Assembly (NCBI GenBank): GCA_017311185.1
Contig: JAESUZ010001712.1
Location: 3,286,001 to 3,350,000, forward strand
Length of the DNA stretch: 64,000 nt
Direction of reading: 5' to 3'
Source of the DNA: Proteles cristata cristata
Lineage: Eukaryota > Chordata > Mammalia > Carnivora > Hyaenidae
A program made the translations under genes and the position numbers. The notes under the pieces are model-generated. The model ran no database searches, had not been told where the DNA came from, and saw only the letters and a list, made by a program, of their open reading frames with translations. Positions 48,166 through 59,414 of this stretch are shown one piece after another; the first letter of the stretch is position 1; the number at the start of each line of letters is the position of its first letter.

Positions 48166-48879
48166 CTTTTGGGAAGTGGAGAGGGTAACAGAAGAGACAG
48201 GGTTTAAGAACAGAGAACTCTCTGGTTCCCGTGAGGGTTCAAAGAGAACAAAAAGAAAAACACTGCTGGAAAATGCAAAACTTCGTCTTAAAGCAGGCGA
48301 TCTATGGGACAGCAGCTGGGAGCCTGGGCCCTGTTTCTCAGATCGGGTCTAATTGCCTGCGCTCCACTCTTCCGCTGTTTCACTGATAGGAAGACCTCAC
48401 TGGCGGTTGATTTTGACAATGATCAATTTACTCTACGTGTATTCAGCTGCTTCTCCGACCTCACAGCACTTCTTTCATTCCACTCTAATGCTCTGTCTGC
48501 CTCTAGAGGCTTCGATCCCAAGCCCTCCATCCCTCTCCCCATCCTGTAGAACAGAGCCGACTCTCAGTGAGTGATATTTCAAAACCCTCTGCAACGAAGG
48601 CCTTTGTAGAAGCCGCCCCTCCTCGTTCCCTCTCAGGTGCAGATGAGAAGTGGGCACCCAGAGAGTCCGCACCTGGAAGCCTAGGGAAGCAGCTGTGATG
48701 TCATCCCGTCCCCGGCCTATGACACTCGGGGGGATTGGCCTTCTCCCCAAGCTCGGGGCCCAATTTCAGGCAGCCAGGGCATCGTTCAAGCCCAGAGACT
48801 CAACTCGTGCGCTCCGGCCCACCTTTCCCGCACACACGCCCAGCAAACCCGGAAAGCGTCTGCACACCCGGGGGGAACG

Positions 48880-49720
48880 GGAGGACAAAGCATGAAGGAG
48901 TGGGGAGGAGGGGGACACAAGGTACCAGCCCTCGCAGCAGCCGGGGAAGGAGGAGGCAGCGGGGAAGGGGGGAGAGGGCTGGGAAGGGGCTGGGCGCCGC
49001 GGGGGCCAGGAACGGGGGCCAGCGACACGCAGTGCATCCCAGTGGCCAGTCGAGGGGCAGCCGACCGACTCGTCTCCCTTCGGGGGTGCAGCAACAGCGG
49101 GGGGGGGTGTCCCAGAGAGAGAGGAGCCGCGGACCCAGCTCCCCGCAGCCGAACGCCCGCTGGGCGAGAGCCGGAGCGGAGCCCGCCGCACTCACCCGCC
49201 CGCGCCGCCGGGTCCCCGCAGCCGCGCACTCCGCGCCCGGCGCCGGACCGCGAGGATGAGCCCCGCGGGGCGGGCTGGGGGCGGGGGCTCGGCGGGAGGG
49301 GGCGGGCCGCCGGGACCTTTGCTCGGCGGCCTCCCCTGCGCCGCGACACGCCAGCGGGACGGGACCCGGGCAGCTGGGCCGAGGCCGCAGGGCCGGGGCG
49401 GGGGCAGCGGGCGGCGTCCCGAGACCCGCCCGAAGGCCCGGAGTCGGCAGGTTCCCTCTCTTTGGATGACTCCGCCCTCGCGGGTGGCTGACGCCGCGGG
49501 GCTCCACTTTGGCCAGAGTCCCGGCCAGCTCTTCGGGATCCGAGGCCTGGGCGCACGGGAAACGCCTGGGCCTCATCAGAGCAGTGTGCTCGGCCTTCCT
49601 CCCCGGGGCCTCATCTCCCGCCCTCGGTCCCGTGAGGTTTGAAGCCTGCCCGGGTCCCCGCCACCAACACTGGGGTGCGGACCGCCACCGTGGCTTCACC
49701 GTTCCATTCGGCAAATCTGA
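48880..49720. promoter_or_regulatory. GSDME: CpG island and likely GSDME promoter
   Basis: The only long CpG-dense, GC-rich block in the window. GC boxes (Sp1-type) lie at about 49267-49274, 49277-49287, 49298-49306 and 49394-49403. No TATA box is seen near the presumed start, which fits a CpG-island promoter. It sits about 8.6 kb 5' of the start-codon exon. Open frames on both strands here are a product of GC content. In human, methylation of this gene's promoter island is linked to silencing in tumours; regulation here is inferred from that homology. Confidence 0.8.
49196..49300 (-). other. GSDME: Probable GSDME non-coding exon 1
   Basis: On the minus strand the island contains a consensus donor, GCGGGCGG|GTGAGTGC, with GTGAGT at 49195-49190. 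It is the best donor placed to join the exon 2 acceptor, which leaves 19 nt of UTR before the ATG. The 5' end is set only by the GC boxes and is a guess. Other donors in the island are possible. Confidence 0.5.
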
Positions 49721-49839
49721 GGCTGCTGTAGCCCGTGGGGAGCCCCTGATGTCTGTCTGTGCCTGGGAATGTCCAGCTTTGTATGGTGCGACTGCGCCCA
49801 CACTTGGTCCGGACATTATTCATAATTCATGCAACTATA

Positions 49840-49930
49840 TTCTAAACTCCTTGAGGGCGGGGCGCAGCATCCCTCACTATATGCTCAGTGAAGGAGAGAA
49901 TCTGAGCATAGTTGGTCCTCAAAAATTGCC
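49840..49930 (+). repeat. L2-like 3' remnant
   Basis: AACTCCTTGAGGGCGGGGCG followed by CAGCATCCC and TATGCTCAGTGAAGGAGAGA resembles an L2 3' end at the edge of the CpG island. Confidence 0.5.
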
Positions 49931-50270
49931 TGCGGATTGACTGACTGAAACATCATATCCCTTCAGTCGGCATTTACAGATCATCTTTTCTAAGCAGTAC
50001 TCTGCTAGACTGAGAACAATGAATGAGAATAAGTTTTTTGTCCTTGGAGAACTTGGATTCACCAGTGTTGAGTTTTGTTTCTGCCTTCTACAGTCCTGGG
50101 AAAGAAGCAGGGCTTTCCCTTGGGCCCCCATATGTTCTAAGCATATCCCTAGATTGCAGTTACCCCACCTCCTTGTACTTAGTAAGACTCTTCCTAATAT
50201 TCAAATCTAAAGTACAGGCAGTCCATCAATCCACAGGAACACTCCCTAGTTCCTTGCCTGCTTTATTTTT

Positions 50271-50472
50271 TAAAAATTTTGTTTATTATTTATGAGAGAG
50301 AGAGACGGCGTGGTAGGAAAGGGGCAGAGAGAGGGAGACACAGAATCTGGAGCAGGCTTCAGGTTCTCAGCTGTTAGCACAGAGCTGGACAGGGGGCTTC
50401 AACTCATGATCCATGATATCATGACCTGAGCTGAAGTTAGAGGCTTAACGACTGAGCCACCCAGATGCCCCA
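50271..50472 (-). mobile_element. Felid tRNA-type SINE (SINEC), reverse
   Basis: Exact 14-bp duplication CCTGCTTTATTTTT at 50257-50270 and 50473-50486. The body is diverged (GAGCCACCCAGATGCCCC). Confidence 0.92.
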
Positions 50473-50489
50473 CCTGCTTTATTTTTCTC

Positions 50490-50790
50490 CTTTGCACTGA
50501 TCATCATCTGATGGGCAATACACATCATACGTATTTCATGTATTATCTTTCTCTTCCTTAGAATGTTAGTTCATGAGACTACAGACTTTTGTCTGTTTTG
50601 TTTCACTATACCCCCACCTAGTACACATAGTACCTGATGTTTGGTAGATAGTAAATAGTTGTTAAATTAATTAATGCATCCTTTTGTTTGATTTCCCAAC
50701 GAGACTATGGGGTCCTACCCATCTGTGCAGTGCCTGGCACAAGGTAGGAACACCATTAATGATAGTTGAGTGAATGAGTGAATAGAAATG
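50490..50790 (+). repeat. L2 LINE remnants
   Basis: Two overlapping-type L2 3' ends: ACCCCCACCTAGTACACATA with GTAGATAGTAAATAGTTG, then CAGTGCCTGGCACAAGGTAG with GAGTGAATGAGTGAAT. Confidence 0.65.
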
Positions 50791-51149
50791 GTTGAGAGAC
50801 CTGATCCCTGTCTTGCCAAACTAATATGTATTAGAAGAAAAAAAGAATCCCTTGGCTCGATGCCAAGAGACTTTTCATCCATGCTATTGCTTCTCTGTGT
50901 TCAGAACCTTGTATGGTGGTGACTCTGGCTTGTTACCACACCTAGGTCCTTTAGCTTAAGAACATCCTTATAAACAGCATGTTCATGAAGTCCCCACAGA
51001 AGTTAACCCTTCTAGATAGGTTACCACTTATAACTGAGACTGCATGAGCTTTCTGTTTCAACAATTGGTTAGAGGCTTCAAATTCTCTTCACTCTTGTTC
51101 ATTGCCTTTCAGTTAAAAGCCTAAGAAAGCCAGTAATAATATTAGCTGC

Positions 51150-51350
51150 TAACATTCATATGGCACTCTCTAGTTACTAGCACAAAACATTGTTCTGAGT
51201 TCATTGCATGCATTGACTGACTCATTTAATCCTCACAGCAACTGGTTGGGAGTCCAAGTTAGCAATGAGAACGTTGAGGCACTAGCCAGGAAGCTCATCT
51301 AGCTGGGAAGAAACAGCCAAGATTTAAATCCAGATCATTTGATACCCTCT
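51150..51350 (-). repeat. MIR remnant
   Basis: CTCATTTAATCCTCACAGCA, GTTAGCAATGAGAACGTTGA, GATTTAAATCCAGATC, an antisense MIR. Confidence 0.7.
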
Positions 51351-51599
51351 GAATTTCTTTTTTTGTAATTGAGATATAACTGGCATGTAACATTGTATAC
51401 ATTTAAGGTATACAATATGTTGATTTGGTATGCTTTTGTATTGATAAAATTCACTAATGGGCTATCTTGTATAAATGAACATATTAGTTATCCAGGTCTG
51501 TATGGTTGCCATAACTACTTCTAGTTCTTTGGGAGTCATTTTTGGAGAAACCTGGACTCTCTTAGATAAATAGCCACTATGGAAGAGAAAGAACAAACA

Positions 51600-51775
51600 C
51601 AGGCTTTGCATCAGACAGATATGGGTGAAATCCAACCTACTACTTACCAACTGAGTGACAGGAGGCAAATTTCCTACTTCCTGTGTAAAAAATGACTTAC
51701 AGTATTGTCATGAGATTAAAAGAGAAAATCTGTAAAAAGCACTCAGCCCATAGTAATCCATCAGTAAAAGTTAGT
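51600..51775 (+). repeat. MIR remnant
   Basis: Sense MIR: CTACTTACCAACTGAGTGAC, ATTGTCATGAGATTAAAAGA, AGCACTCAGCCCATAGTAAT. Confidence 0.65.
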
Positions 51776-52229
51776 TTCCTTTTCTTTATTAATTACTTTC
51801 TAGTTAATGCCACTTTTAAATTGAGTCTAAAATTTTTCACCTATGTATAATTTTGTCTTTTACCATATTGACTGCTTCCCAGAGGAAAGCATAGCTACTA
51901 ACATAAATTAACAGAAAACTTGGCATACATTGATATGTATTTTTAAACCAATTTATCTCCCTGAATCCCAAAAGTGTTTTTACTGGAGACTGTAATGCCA
52001 ACACATATTACCAATTACTGCTTTAAAATAAAAAGCTTTATGAAGGGTTGAATATAGGCCCCAAATTAACAGCCTGTTTCTTTCAGGGTCTCAACCATCT
52101 GTTTGTACAATTGCAAGGCATAGATATGGACAGGAGAAAAGTGAAACTTACGTGGTGGCCAACAGATAACTAACCAAAATTATCAAGATTTGAAGCCTCT
52201 GTGCAAATACTATTTGACAAATAAATAAA

Positions 52230-52720
52230 ATAATTTGTTGTTCAAATTATAATTTACTGCATGACAAACTACCCTAAAACTTAATGACTTAAAACCACCA
52301 CCATTTTATACATCTCAGGATTTTGCAGGTCAAAACATTGGGCAGGGCTCAGCTGAATTATTCTTCAGTTCCACATGGCACTGACCAGGATAACTCAGCA
52401 GAATTTAGCTAGTGAATGACCTACTCTGGAAGGTCCACGATGGCTTTACCCACATATCTAATGCCTTGGCAGGGATGGCCGGAAGGCAGCACTCAGCTGG
52501 GATTATCAAGCATATCTCCTTACATGTGGTCTCTTTAGCATGGTGGTCTCAAGGAAATTAGACTTCTTATATGGAGGCTCGGGGCTCCAAAAGTGAGTTG
52601 TTCCAAGAAACAAGGCAGAAGCTATGTTTTATGACTTAGCCTCTGAATACCTGGAATGCAACTTCCACAACATCCTACTGTTGAAGGCAGCCTAGATTCA
52701 TAGAGAGGGCAGTTATACTT
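52230..52720 (-). repeat. MLT1-like (MaLR) LTR remnant, reverse
   Basis: CATGACAAACTACCCTAAAA, CTTAATGACTTAAAACCACC, GGCAGGGCTCAGCTGAATTA, GGTCTCAAGGAAATTAGACT, GGAGGCTCGGGGCTCCAAAA: the reverse of a MaLR-type LTR. Ancient solo copy. Confidence 0.6.
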
Positions 52721-52802
52721 TACCTTTCAATGGGAGAAACAGTGAAGAATTTCCAGACGCCTTCAATATATCATGCTTGTTTTTATGAAAGAGAATGCCA
52801 TT

Positions 52803-52996
52803 GGGGCACCTGGATGGCTCAGGAGTCCGACTTAAGCTCAGGTCATGATTTCATGGTTTGTGAGTTTGAGCTCCACATCAGGCTCTGTGCTGACAGAGCC
52901 TGGAGCCTGCTTCGAATTCTGTGTCTCATTCTCTCTCTGCCCCTCCCCCACTTGTGCTGTCTCTGAAAAATAAATAAATATAAAAAAAATTTTTTA
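52803..52996 (+). mobile_element. Felid SINE with a head deletion
   Basis: GGGGCACCTGGATGGCTCAG runs straight into GAGTCCGACTTAAGCTCAG, so part of the A-box side is missing. Tail AAAATAAATAAATATAAAA. Confidence 0.9.
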
Positions 52997-53156
52997 AGAA
53001 AGAGAAAGACATTAAATAAACAAAGTTAGTAAAACTCCTATATTTTTGTCTATTATTCATATATCCTTGTCAGCATTAAAGATATTTGCAATGAAGACCA
53101 AGAATCATTCACCAGATGTCAGGTTTATAGAAACATTCAAGAATGGCGCAATTCAG

Positions 53157-53383
53157 GGGCCCCTCGGTGGCTCAGTCAGTTAAGCCTCCAACTTCGGCTC
53201 AGGTCATAATCTCAAGGTTTGTGGGTTCAAGCCCTGCATTGGGCTCTGTGCTGACAGCTAGCTCAGAGCCTGGAGCCTGCTTCCAATTTTGTGTCTCCCT
53301 CTCTCTTTGATCCTCCCCTCCTCACACTGCCTCTATCTCTCTCTCTCTCAGAAATAAATAAAATGTTAAAAATTAAAAAAAAA
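53157..53383 (+). mobile_element. Felid tRNA-type SINE (SINEC)
   Basis: Flanked by a 16-bp duplication with one mismatch, GAATGGCGCAATTCAG (53141-53156) and GAATGGCACAATTCAG (53384-53399). Confidence 0.94.
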
Positions 53384-54906
53384 GAATGGCACAATTCAGA
53401 GTTGTACGAGCTTTTCTCATCCCATTATCATTGTTCTTAAAGATTGTCCAGCGTCTAAGTCAGCTACACCCAGGATAGTGAAAGGCAAAGTCCATGCACC
53501 CAATATTTTGTTAATTTAACAAATATTTGTTAAGGATGTGCCTATATGCCCAGCCCTATATCAGATACTGGGGATATAATGGTAAGAGAGGGAAATGTAG
53601 TTCATGCCCTATTAGCCTGGGAATATATCTGGGAAGGCAGACAGAAAAGCAATAAGGATAAAAGATGAGAAGTTCAATGATCAGGTACCATGGGAAGGCT
53701 TGACGAGACCATCTAACATGGTGGAGGAAGAAAGGTCACTGGGTCAAGTAAAGTCAGGTAGGATAAGCTGAGCAAATAAATCCCCAAATGATAATGGCTC
53801 AAAATACTAGTAGCTTTTTTTTTTTTTTTTGTCAATGAACAATTGAAGATAGTTCCAGAGTATGGGCAGTGGCAGTAGAGGAGGGTAGTCTCTGTTCCTT
53901 CAGAAACCAGACTGGGCTAGGTGCTGCCATTTTCAGCTCAATGTTGCCCACATTGCCTGGGCACAGACATCTCCCGCAGGCAGAGAAGGAAAGAACCTTG
54001 GAGGCTCTCTCATGGAATGTGTTTCATGGGCATACCTTGCTTTGGCCAGAAATTAGTCCTGGGGTCCCTCTAACCACAAGGGAGGCAGAAAACGTAGTCT
54101 TTGTGCCCAGGACAAAAAGAGGCAGTTGGTTTCCAAGAGCAGGAGCAGACTCCACTTCTAAGTGCTTTTGGAGGACAAACCAGTGTTGGCCATGTTCCTA
54201 GTTTCTAGAAAGAATCCTAATAAGGCCAACACAGACAGCTAAATAAACCATTTTTAGTTTTGGTAACTTACTTTCAGATTATACAACACGTACTATGCAA
54301 AAAAATAAAAAATAAAATCTTTCTTAATCCTTCATCTGGTTTAAAGGATATCTAAGAAACAGGGATAAAATGATGGTAAAGTGGGTGAGGGGGCACTTTC
54401 ATCTTCAACAGTTATTACTGATAAAACTTCTCTGAGTTTTAATTGAAGAGGGAGCATGGGAGTTGTATACACATTTTTTTGTTTGGTAAGGTTCTTAAAA
54501 AGGCTAATTAGAATAGGAAAAGCAATTTGGCAAGAAAAAAGTGATCTTGGCATCTGACTCCATCTTGACTGATTGTGAGAAACACAAGTACAATAAATTC
54601 GTTAGTCTGAACAATGGAAGAGAAAATAGCTCCAGAAGTTCAGCCCCTGCCACTTCTGGGCACCTTTGACACCATGAAAGATTTTCTACTTTGTTTCAAA
54701 GTGTTGGTAGAGGTGTATCTTTTTTTTCCTAACAGTCTGCTTTAAAATCTTCAAGCTTCATTTTCCCCCCAGTTTTCTCTAAGGAATTAGATGGCCAATA
54801 GGACATAGCTACACAGGCACCTCCCAGCTCAAGTAGGGCTCACTTTCTGAAAGTAAATCCATCTTCCTCTGTTACCATTCTCATAGTAAAAACAATGAAG
54901 ACATCA

Positions 54907-55158
54907 GGGGCACCTGGGTGGCTCAGTTGGTTGAGTGTCTGACTTTGGCTCAGGTCATGATCTTGTGGTTTGTGAATTTGAGCCCCAAGTTCAGCTCAGT
55001 GCGGGTAAGCTCAGAGCCTGGAGCCTACTTCAGATTCTGTGTCTCCCTCCCTCTCTTCCTTCCCTCCCTCCCTCCCTCCCTCTCCTCCTCCTCCTCCTCC
55101 TCCTCCTCCTCCTTCTTCTCTCTCTCTCTCTCTCTCAAAAATAAATAAACATTTTTAA
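54907..55158 (+). mobile_element. Felid SINE with expanded pyrimidine tract
   Basis: A standard head and body. The CT block has grown into a (CCCT)n, (CCT)n and (CT)n microsatellite at about 55047-55135, before the CAAAAATAAATAAAC tail. Confidence 0.92.
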
Positions 55159-55177
55159 AAGAGTGAAAATATCAACA

Positions 55178-56105
55178 CTGATGGTTAATTTTATGTGTCA
55201 ACTTGACTGGGCTAAGGGATGTCTAGAGAGAGCTGGTAAAACATTTCTGGGTGTGTCTGTGAGGGTATTTCTGGAAGAGATTAGAATTTGAATCTGTTAG
55301 GCCGAAGAAAGCAGATGATCTCATCAATGCAGGTGGGCATCAGCTAATCCCTCCAGGCCCTGAACAGAACACAAAGTGGGAGGAAGGATGAATTTGCTCT
55401 CTCTGAGTTGGGACATCCATCTTCTTCCCTCAGACACTCGTTTTCCTGAGTCTCCAATCCTCAGACTCTGACTGAATTACACCGCTGGCCTCCCTGGTTC
55501 TCTAGCTCACAGACTGCCGACTGTGGGACCCTCACTCTCAGTAATCATGTGAATCAGTTCCTAAAATAAATCTCCTCATATGTAGATATAATCCAGATGT
55601 CTATATATAGAATAAAACAGAACCATTAGGATATAACTATATACATCTGTAGTTCCATAGAGATATATAGAAAATTTGTCCCAAAATTTTTCTATGTCTA
55701 TACAGATATATCTATATATTTATGTCTATATACAGTTGACCCTTGGACATGGGTTTATACTGGGTGAGTCCACTGATATACAGACTTTTTTCAATAAATA
55801 TATATTTGGTACTGTAAATTTTATCTTTCTTATGATTTTCTTAATAACATTTTCTGTAGCCTATTTTATTGTGAGAATACAATAAATAATACATAAATAA
55901 AATGTATATTAATCAACTGTTTATGTTTTTGGAAGGGCTTCCAGTCAATAGTAGGCTATTAGTAGTTAAGTCTTGAGAGACTCAAAAGTTATATGAAGAT
56001 TTTTGTGCGAAGGGTGGGTATCCCTAACCCTCCTCCACCTCCCCCAGGCTGCTCAAGGGTCAGCTGTATTCTATTGGTTCTGTTTCTCTGGAGACTTCTA
56101 ACACA
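55178..56105 (+). repeat. Old LTR-like element, split by a MER2-type transposon
   Basis: TGATGGTTAATTTTATGTGT, CAACTTGACTGGGCTAAGGG, TGGGTGTGTCTGTGAGGGTA and GAATCAGTTCCTAAAATAAA, then AT-rich sequence. After the insertion it ends TTCTATTGGTTCTGTTTCTC. This is a common dispersed mammalian element, probably MaLR/LTR. I do not name the subfamily. Confidence 0.6.
55733..56066 (+). mobile_element. MER2-like (Tigger) DNA transposon
   Basis: Starts CAGTTGACCCTTGGACATGG and ends CTCAAGGGTCAGCTG, giving near-perfect terminal inverted repeats. It is flanked by TA on both sides (55731-55732, 56067-56068), the target of Tigger/pogo elements. At 334 bp it is non-autonomous and has no transposase. Confidence 0.85.
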
Positions 56106-58420
56106 CATACCCAAACCCAATCAAACAAGCATATCCCACTGTCAGTCTGGACAGCCAATTAAGAAGCTTAAGAAGCTCAGAACTATTAGAGAATTGACTT
56201 GCTGAAAAAGCTTTTAAAAGAACCCAGTAATTCTGATTTGGGAGGTGAAGTCATGTGGGTATGTGTTTTGACCAGGACTTTGCAGAAAAGGATCCAGATC
56301 ATTCAAACAAGCGTGCTCACAAGCTCCCATATGTCTTCTATCTCCTTGCACATCAGAAACGGCCTGCCTGCGCAAGGGTAATGCCAAACATTCTAACGAT
56401 GATCAGCCTCACATTCTAGAGTTAGAAATAGGCCAGAAGGCAAATATCCCCGGGGGAATTCACCCTGAATCAATCACATAAGACATAAATATTGATACAG
56501 AGTCTTTCTGAATAGCAGGGTTTGATCAAGAAGTTGAAGGATACATGGAAGGCTTAGGAAAAGGACACCACTATTTATTTCACAGCTTTACTGCTTGTAG
56601 CTTAGTTAGAATGGTGGGCACCAGGTTAGATATGTATCATCGCTACATCCTTCGAAGGCTGACTTTGTGTCCAGCATGGTCTCTTATGTACATTATTTCA
56701 TTATGACTTTGTACAACTCCATAAAATATTATTATCCCTATTTCATCGAGGAAAAAAAATGCTGAATCCTAGAGAGGTGGCCTGCAAGTCTGGCACAGTG
56801 GACACTAGGATGTAACCTCAGGTCTGAGCCTAAGCCCTAACTTTGGACAGCTACCTAATAAGTGAATTTGGGGGAAAAGTCAAACATTTAAACATAGTAC
56901 TGAAAGTTCACCTTCAGCATTAATTGATTAAATTGCTTGATTAATCAATCAAAACAGCGTATTACTTTTGTTCCTAAAAGTTCTCTGGAATACTCACTCC
57001 TAAGACAACCCCCGGAGGCCAGTCTAGCGATTTCTGTTGCCTGATATTAAAATGTAGTATTTTTTTTATGTTTTCTAGAAGTCTCTTCTTCTAGGAAAGT
57101 GGGAAAACCAGCTCTTCTGGCTTTGGCTGAAGTTTTAAGGGAGGGAGAAGTTGCAGGACCTTCCTTTTGTTTCTTTTAAAGTTTTTGTTATTTCTTCTAA
57201 AACTGCCATATAATGGTCAATGTAGGGCTAAGAAATCTGGGATAAAACTAAGTTTAAAAATCTTTTATTATCCATAATATCTATAAGAACCTAAAACATT
57301 TTCTGAGATCATGATATTAGAGGCTGTGTTAGTTTTCCTCTTTTATGTCTTGTTTGATAATTATCTATGATTAGAAAGTCCAGAAAAAAATGTTTTTGAT
57401 GACTCTCAGGCATGTTTGTATAATAATTATTATTTATACACTTTATTAAATGTCATCTGCTTTTGCTTTATTAATGTTTTATTAAGGACCATCTGGCAGT
57501 TGCTACAGATGATATAGGCTCCCCAATGAGTAGGTTTTCACCTGTGAATATATTATCAAGTGTCATGATTAGCAAAAGAGAGATTAAACTGGGGAGAGGA
57601 AGGAACAGGAGACCAGGACACACCTGTCCCTAGGCTGCCCCAAGCTGGTCTTGTGGACAGCACGGTCCTTCTACCTCTCTGGGCCATGAGTTTCTTCTTA
57701 AAACTGAAGGTTGGACTTAGTCTCTGAGATCACTTCAAAATTTAAAGAAGTATAATGCAGTGCTGTGGCCCAAAAACCCAGGAATACAGGAGAGGGGATT
57801 CTTTAGGGTTGGGGGGTGCAGGTGGGGTTCTGGTAAACCCTTCCTGGCTGTGGCCTGGGACCTAATGAATATGGATGGGTGTGGAGAGGGTGCTTGCAGA
57901 AGCAAGCAGGTGCAGCATTATGTAAACTTTGGGGCAGAAGAGGGGATCTGAGACTGGAAAGAGAGGCAGAGAGCAGATTGGGGAGGCCTTTACCTAGTAA
58001 GAGGAATTGTCAGTTGGATCTTTACCACCGTTTTCCCCTTTCTTGACCTTGACTGTCTTTAGTCCTTAGGAACCACTCAGATAGGTTTATAAGGCCAAAC
58101 AGACTGGTCTCTTGAGTGGGTTAAATATTACCCTTAAGACAGAGTTTTCCAAATGGTACAGCATGCGGGTCATGAATGGACCTAGATATTGAGACCTTCA
58201 GCCCTTGAGATGAGTCACTGGCTGGTTATCACATACCTGATTTTCTATGGGTGCCACGGTATGGTCTAGCCTGGGAGGACTACCCTGAATTAATGTGGTC
58301 CATCAAATTAATTTGCTTAGCAAATGCTTTTCATCAGCGTAAATAGCATTTATATTAAATTGCATCATTGCTTGTATCACTATAAAAGCAATTGTACAAT
58401 TGTACAATATATTAAATTGT
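56070..58420. other. Upstream intergenic sequence, mostly low-copy
   Basis: After the old LTR-like end (56105) I see only a MIR at about 56660-56850. AT-rich stretches lie at 56880-57480 and 58280-58430, and a GC-richer patch at 57590-57960. No gene is recognised. Confidence 0.7.
56660..56850 (-). repeat. MIR remnant
   Basis: TATTATTATCCCTATTTCAT, CCTAGAGAGGTGGCCTGCAA, CACTAGGATGTAACCTCAGG: an antisense MIR. Confidence 0.65.
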
Positions 58421-58424
58421 ATCA

Positions 58425-58742
58425 TAGACTGAATATTTGTATCTCCCCCCAAAATTCGTCTACTGAAACCTAATTTCCAGTGTAACAGTATTTGGAATTG
58501 GGGCCGATGGGGCCATCGGAGAAGATTAGCTATAAGAGCAGAGCCCTCTTAACTGGGATTCGGGCCCTTACAAAAGAGACGGCACAGAGCTCTCTTCCCC
58601 TTCTGCCATGTGAACCATGAAATGGGCCCTTACTAGATACCAAATCAGCCTTGATCTTGGATTTTCTAGCCTCTAGGACTGTTAGAAATAAATCCTATTG
58701 TTTATAACCTGATATTTTGATATAGCAGCCCAAATGAACCAA
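58425..58742 (+). repeat. MLT1-related LTR remnant
   Basis: ATAGACTGAATATTTGTATC, CCCCAAAATTCGTCTACTGA, GTATTTGGAATTGGGGCC, CTTCTGCCATGTGAACC, CTTGATCTTGGATTTTCTAG, CCTCTAGGACTGTTAGAAAT, ATAGCAGCCCAAATGAACCA follow the MaLR layout, deleted in the middle. Confidence 0.6.
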
Positions 58743-58884
58743 GACAATTATATTAAGTTGTGTTATATATTATGTTAATTAAGTGAATGAGTGAAAATAG
58801 AGAAAATTCACTCAACATACACATTCATTGAGGCCCTAGTATGTGCCAGGCCTTAAATTAGGCATTAGTCATACAGCTATGAAC

Positions 58885-59414
58885 TGTGGGGAAATAGCTT
58901 CAAGGATTCCTTATACTTACATGAACGGGTTAGAAAAAGGCTTAGGGCAGAAAGCCACCACCACAGGGTGAAAGCACCCAAGGATAGTCATTAAGTATAA
59001 AAAAGCTTAGGGTAGAAAGCCACCACCATGGGGTGAAAGCACCCGAGGTTAGCTAGCGAGATATTATAATGGGATCACGAGTAACTTGTATCACCTGCAG
59101 GAAATTACTTTCTATCTGGTGCCAATATACTATTATGCTTTGATCACAAACTCCACTTGCCCCCCAGGCCCTTTGCTTCTTACACACACACAAGTTAACG
59201 ATTACTGTCTGTTTTCTTCACATTCACCACATGTGTAAGATATTGTTTTCTTCATGTTCACCATGTGTATAAGACCTTGAGCACTCAATCAATACAGAGA
59301 CAAAACCCCTGTTTGGGGCGCTTGTCTCCTTCTGGACATTAGCCTCTCTTGTACCAATTCCGCGTCTGCTCTCTTGCTGGACAAGAGAGAACTCCAGACT
59401 AATAGTCTGTGACA
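58885..59414 (+). mobile_element. Solo LTR, same family as 34445-35172
   Basis: A 530-bp LTR beginning TGTGGGGAAATAGCTT and ending AGTCTGTGACA, with TG...CA ends intact. Flanking ATGAAC (58879-58884) and GTGAAC (59415-59420) form a 6-bp duplication with one mismatch. It contains a 48-bp tandem repeat (58940-58987 and 59005-59052). The 3' part (CAATACAGAGACAAAACCCC, GGGGCGCTTGTCTCC, CTCTCTTGTACC) aligns with the other LTR. No internal provirus remains. Confidence 0.85.

Larger units (their letters stand above)
40615..49195 (-). other. GSDME: GSDME intron 1
   Basis: An 8.6-kb intron with an old L1 3' part (42385-43255), an antisense L1 remnant (45080-45460), SINEs (44365, 45926, 47525), an L1 terminus (46110-46270) and a MIR (46710-46850). 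Low-copy stretches are 40640-42380, 43260-44360, 46860-47520 and 47710-48880, with an A-rich simple repeat at 48128-48165. No second gene is recognised. Confidence 0.75.
1..49300 (-). other. GSDME: GSDME gene, 5' part (exons 1-7)
   Basis: This is the span of gasdermin E (DFNA5), read right to left. Exons 2-7 have GT-AG junctions and phases that add up: 211 + 193 + 172 + 121 + 162 + 128 = 987 coding nt, or 329 codons without a stop. Gasdermin E is a cytosolic protein of about 500 residues. Caspase-3 or granzyme B cuts it, and the released N-terminal part oligomerises into membrane pores, turning apoptosis into pyroptosis. The 3' exons, which encode most of the autoinhibitory domain, are left of the window. 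Introns measure about 8.6, 2.4, 27.0, 1.6, 5.0 and 2.8 kb. The gene looks intact over the part seen. The end at 49300 is an estimate because the transcription start is not defined. Confidence 0.93.

Noticed and set aside
48735..49816. Long open frames of up to 338 codons on both strands over the CpG island
   Set aside because: They overlap in several frames on both strands, are rich in Pro/Arg/Gly/Ala and show no domain. High GC content makes stop codons rare there.
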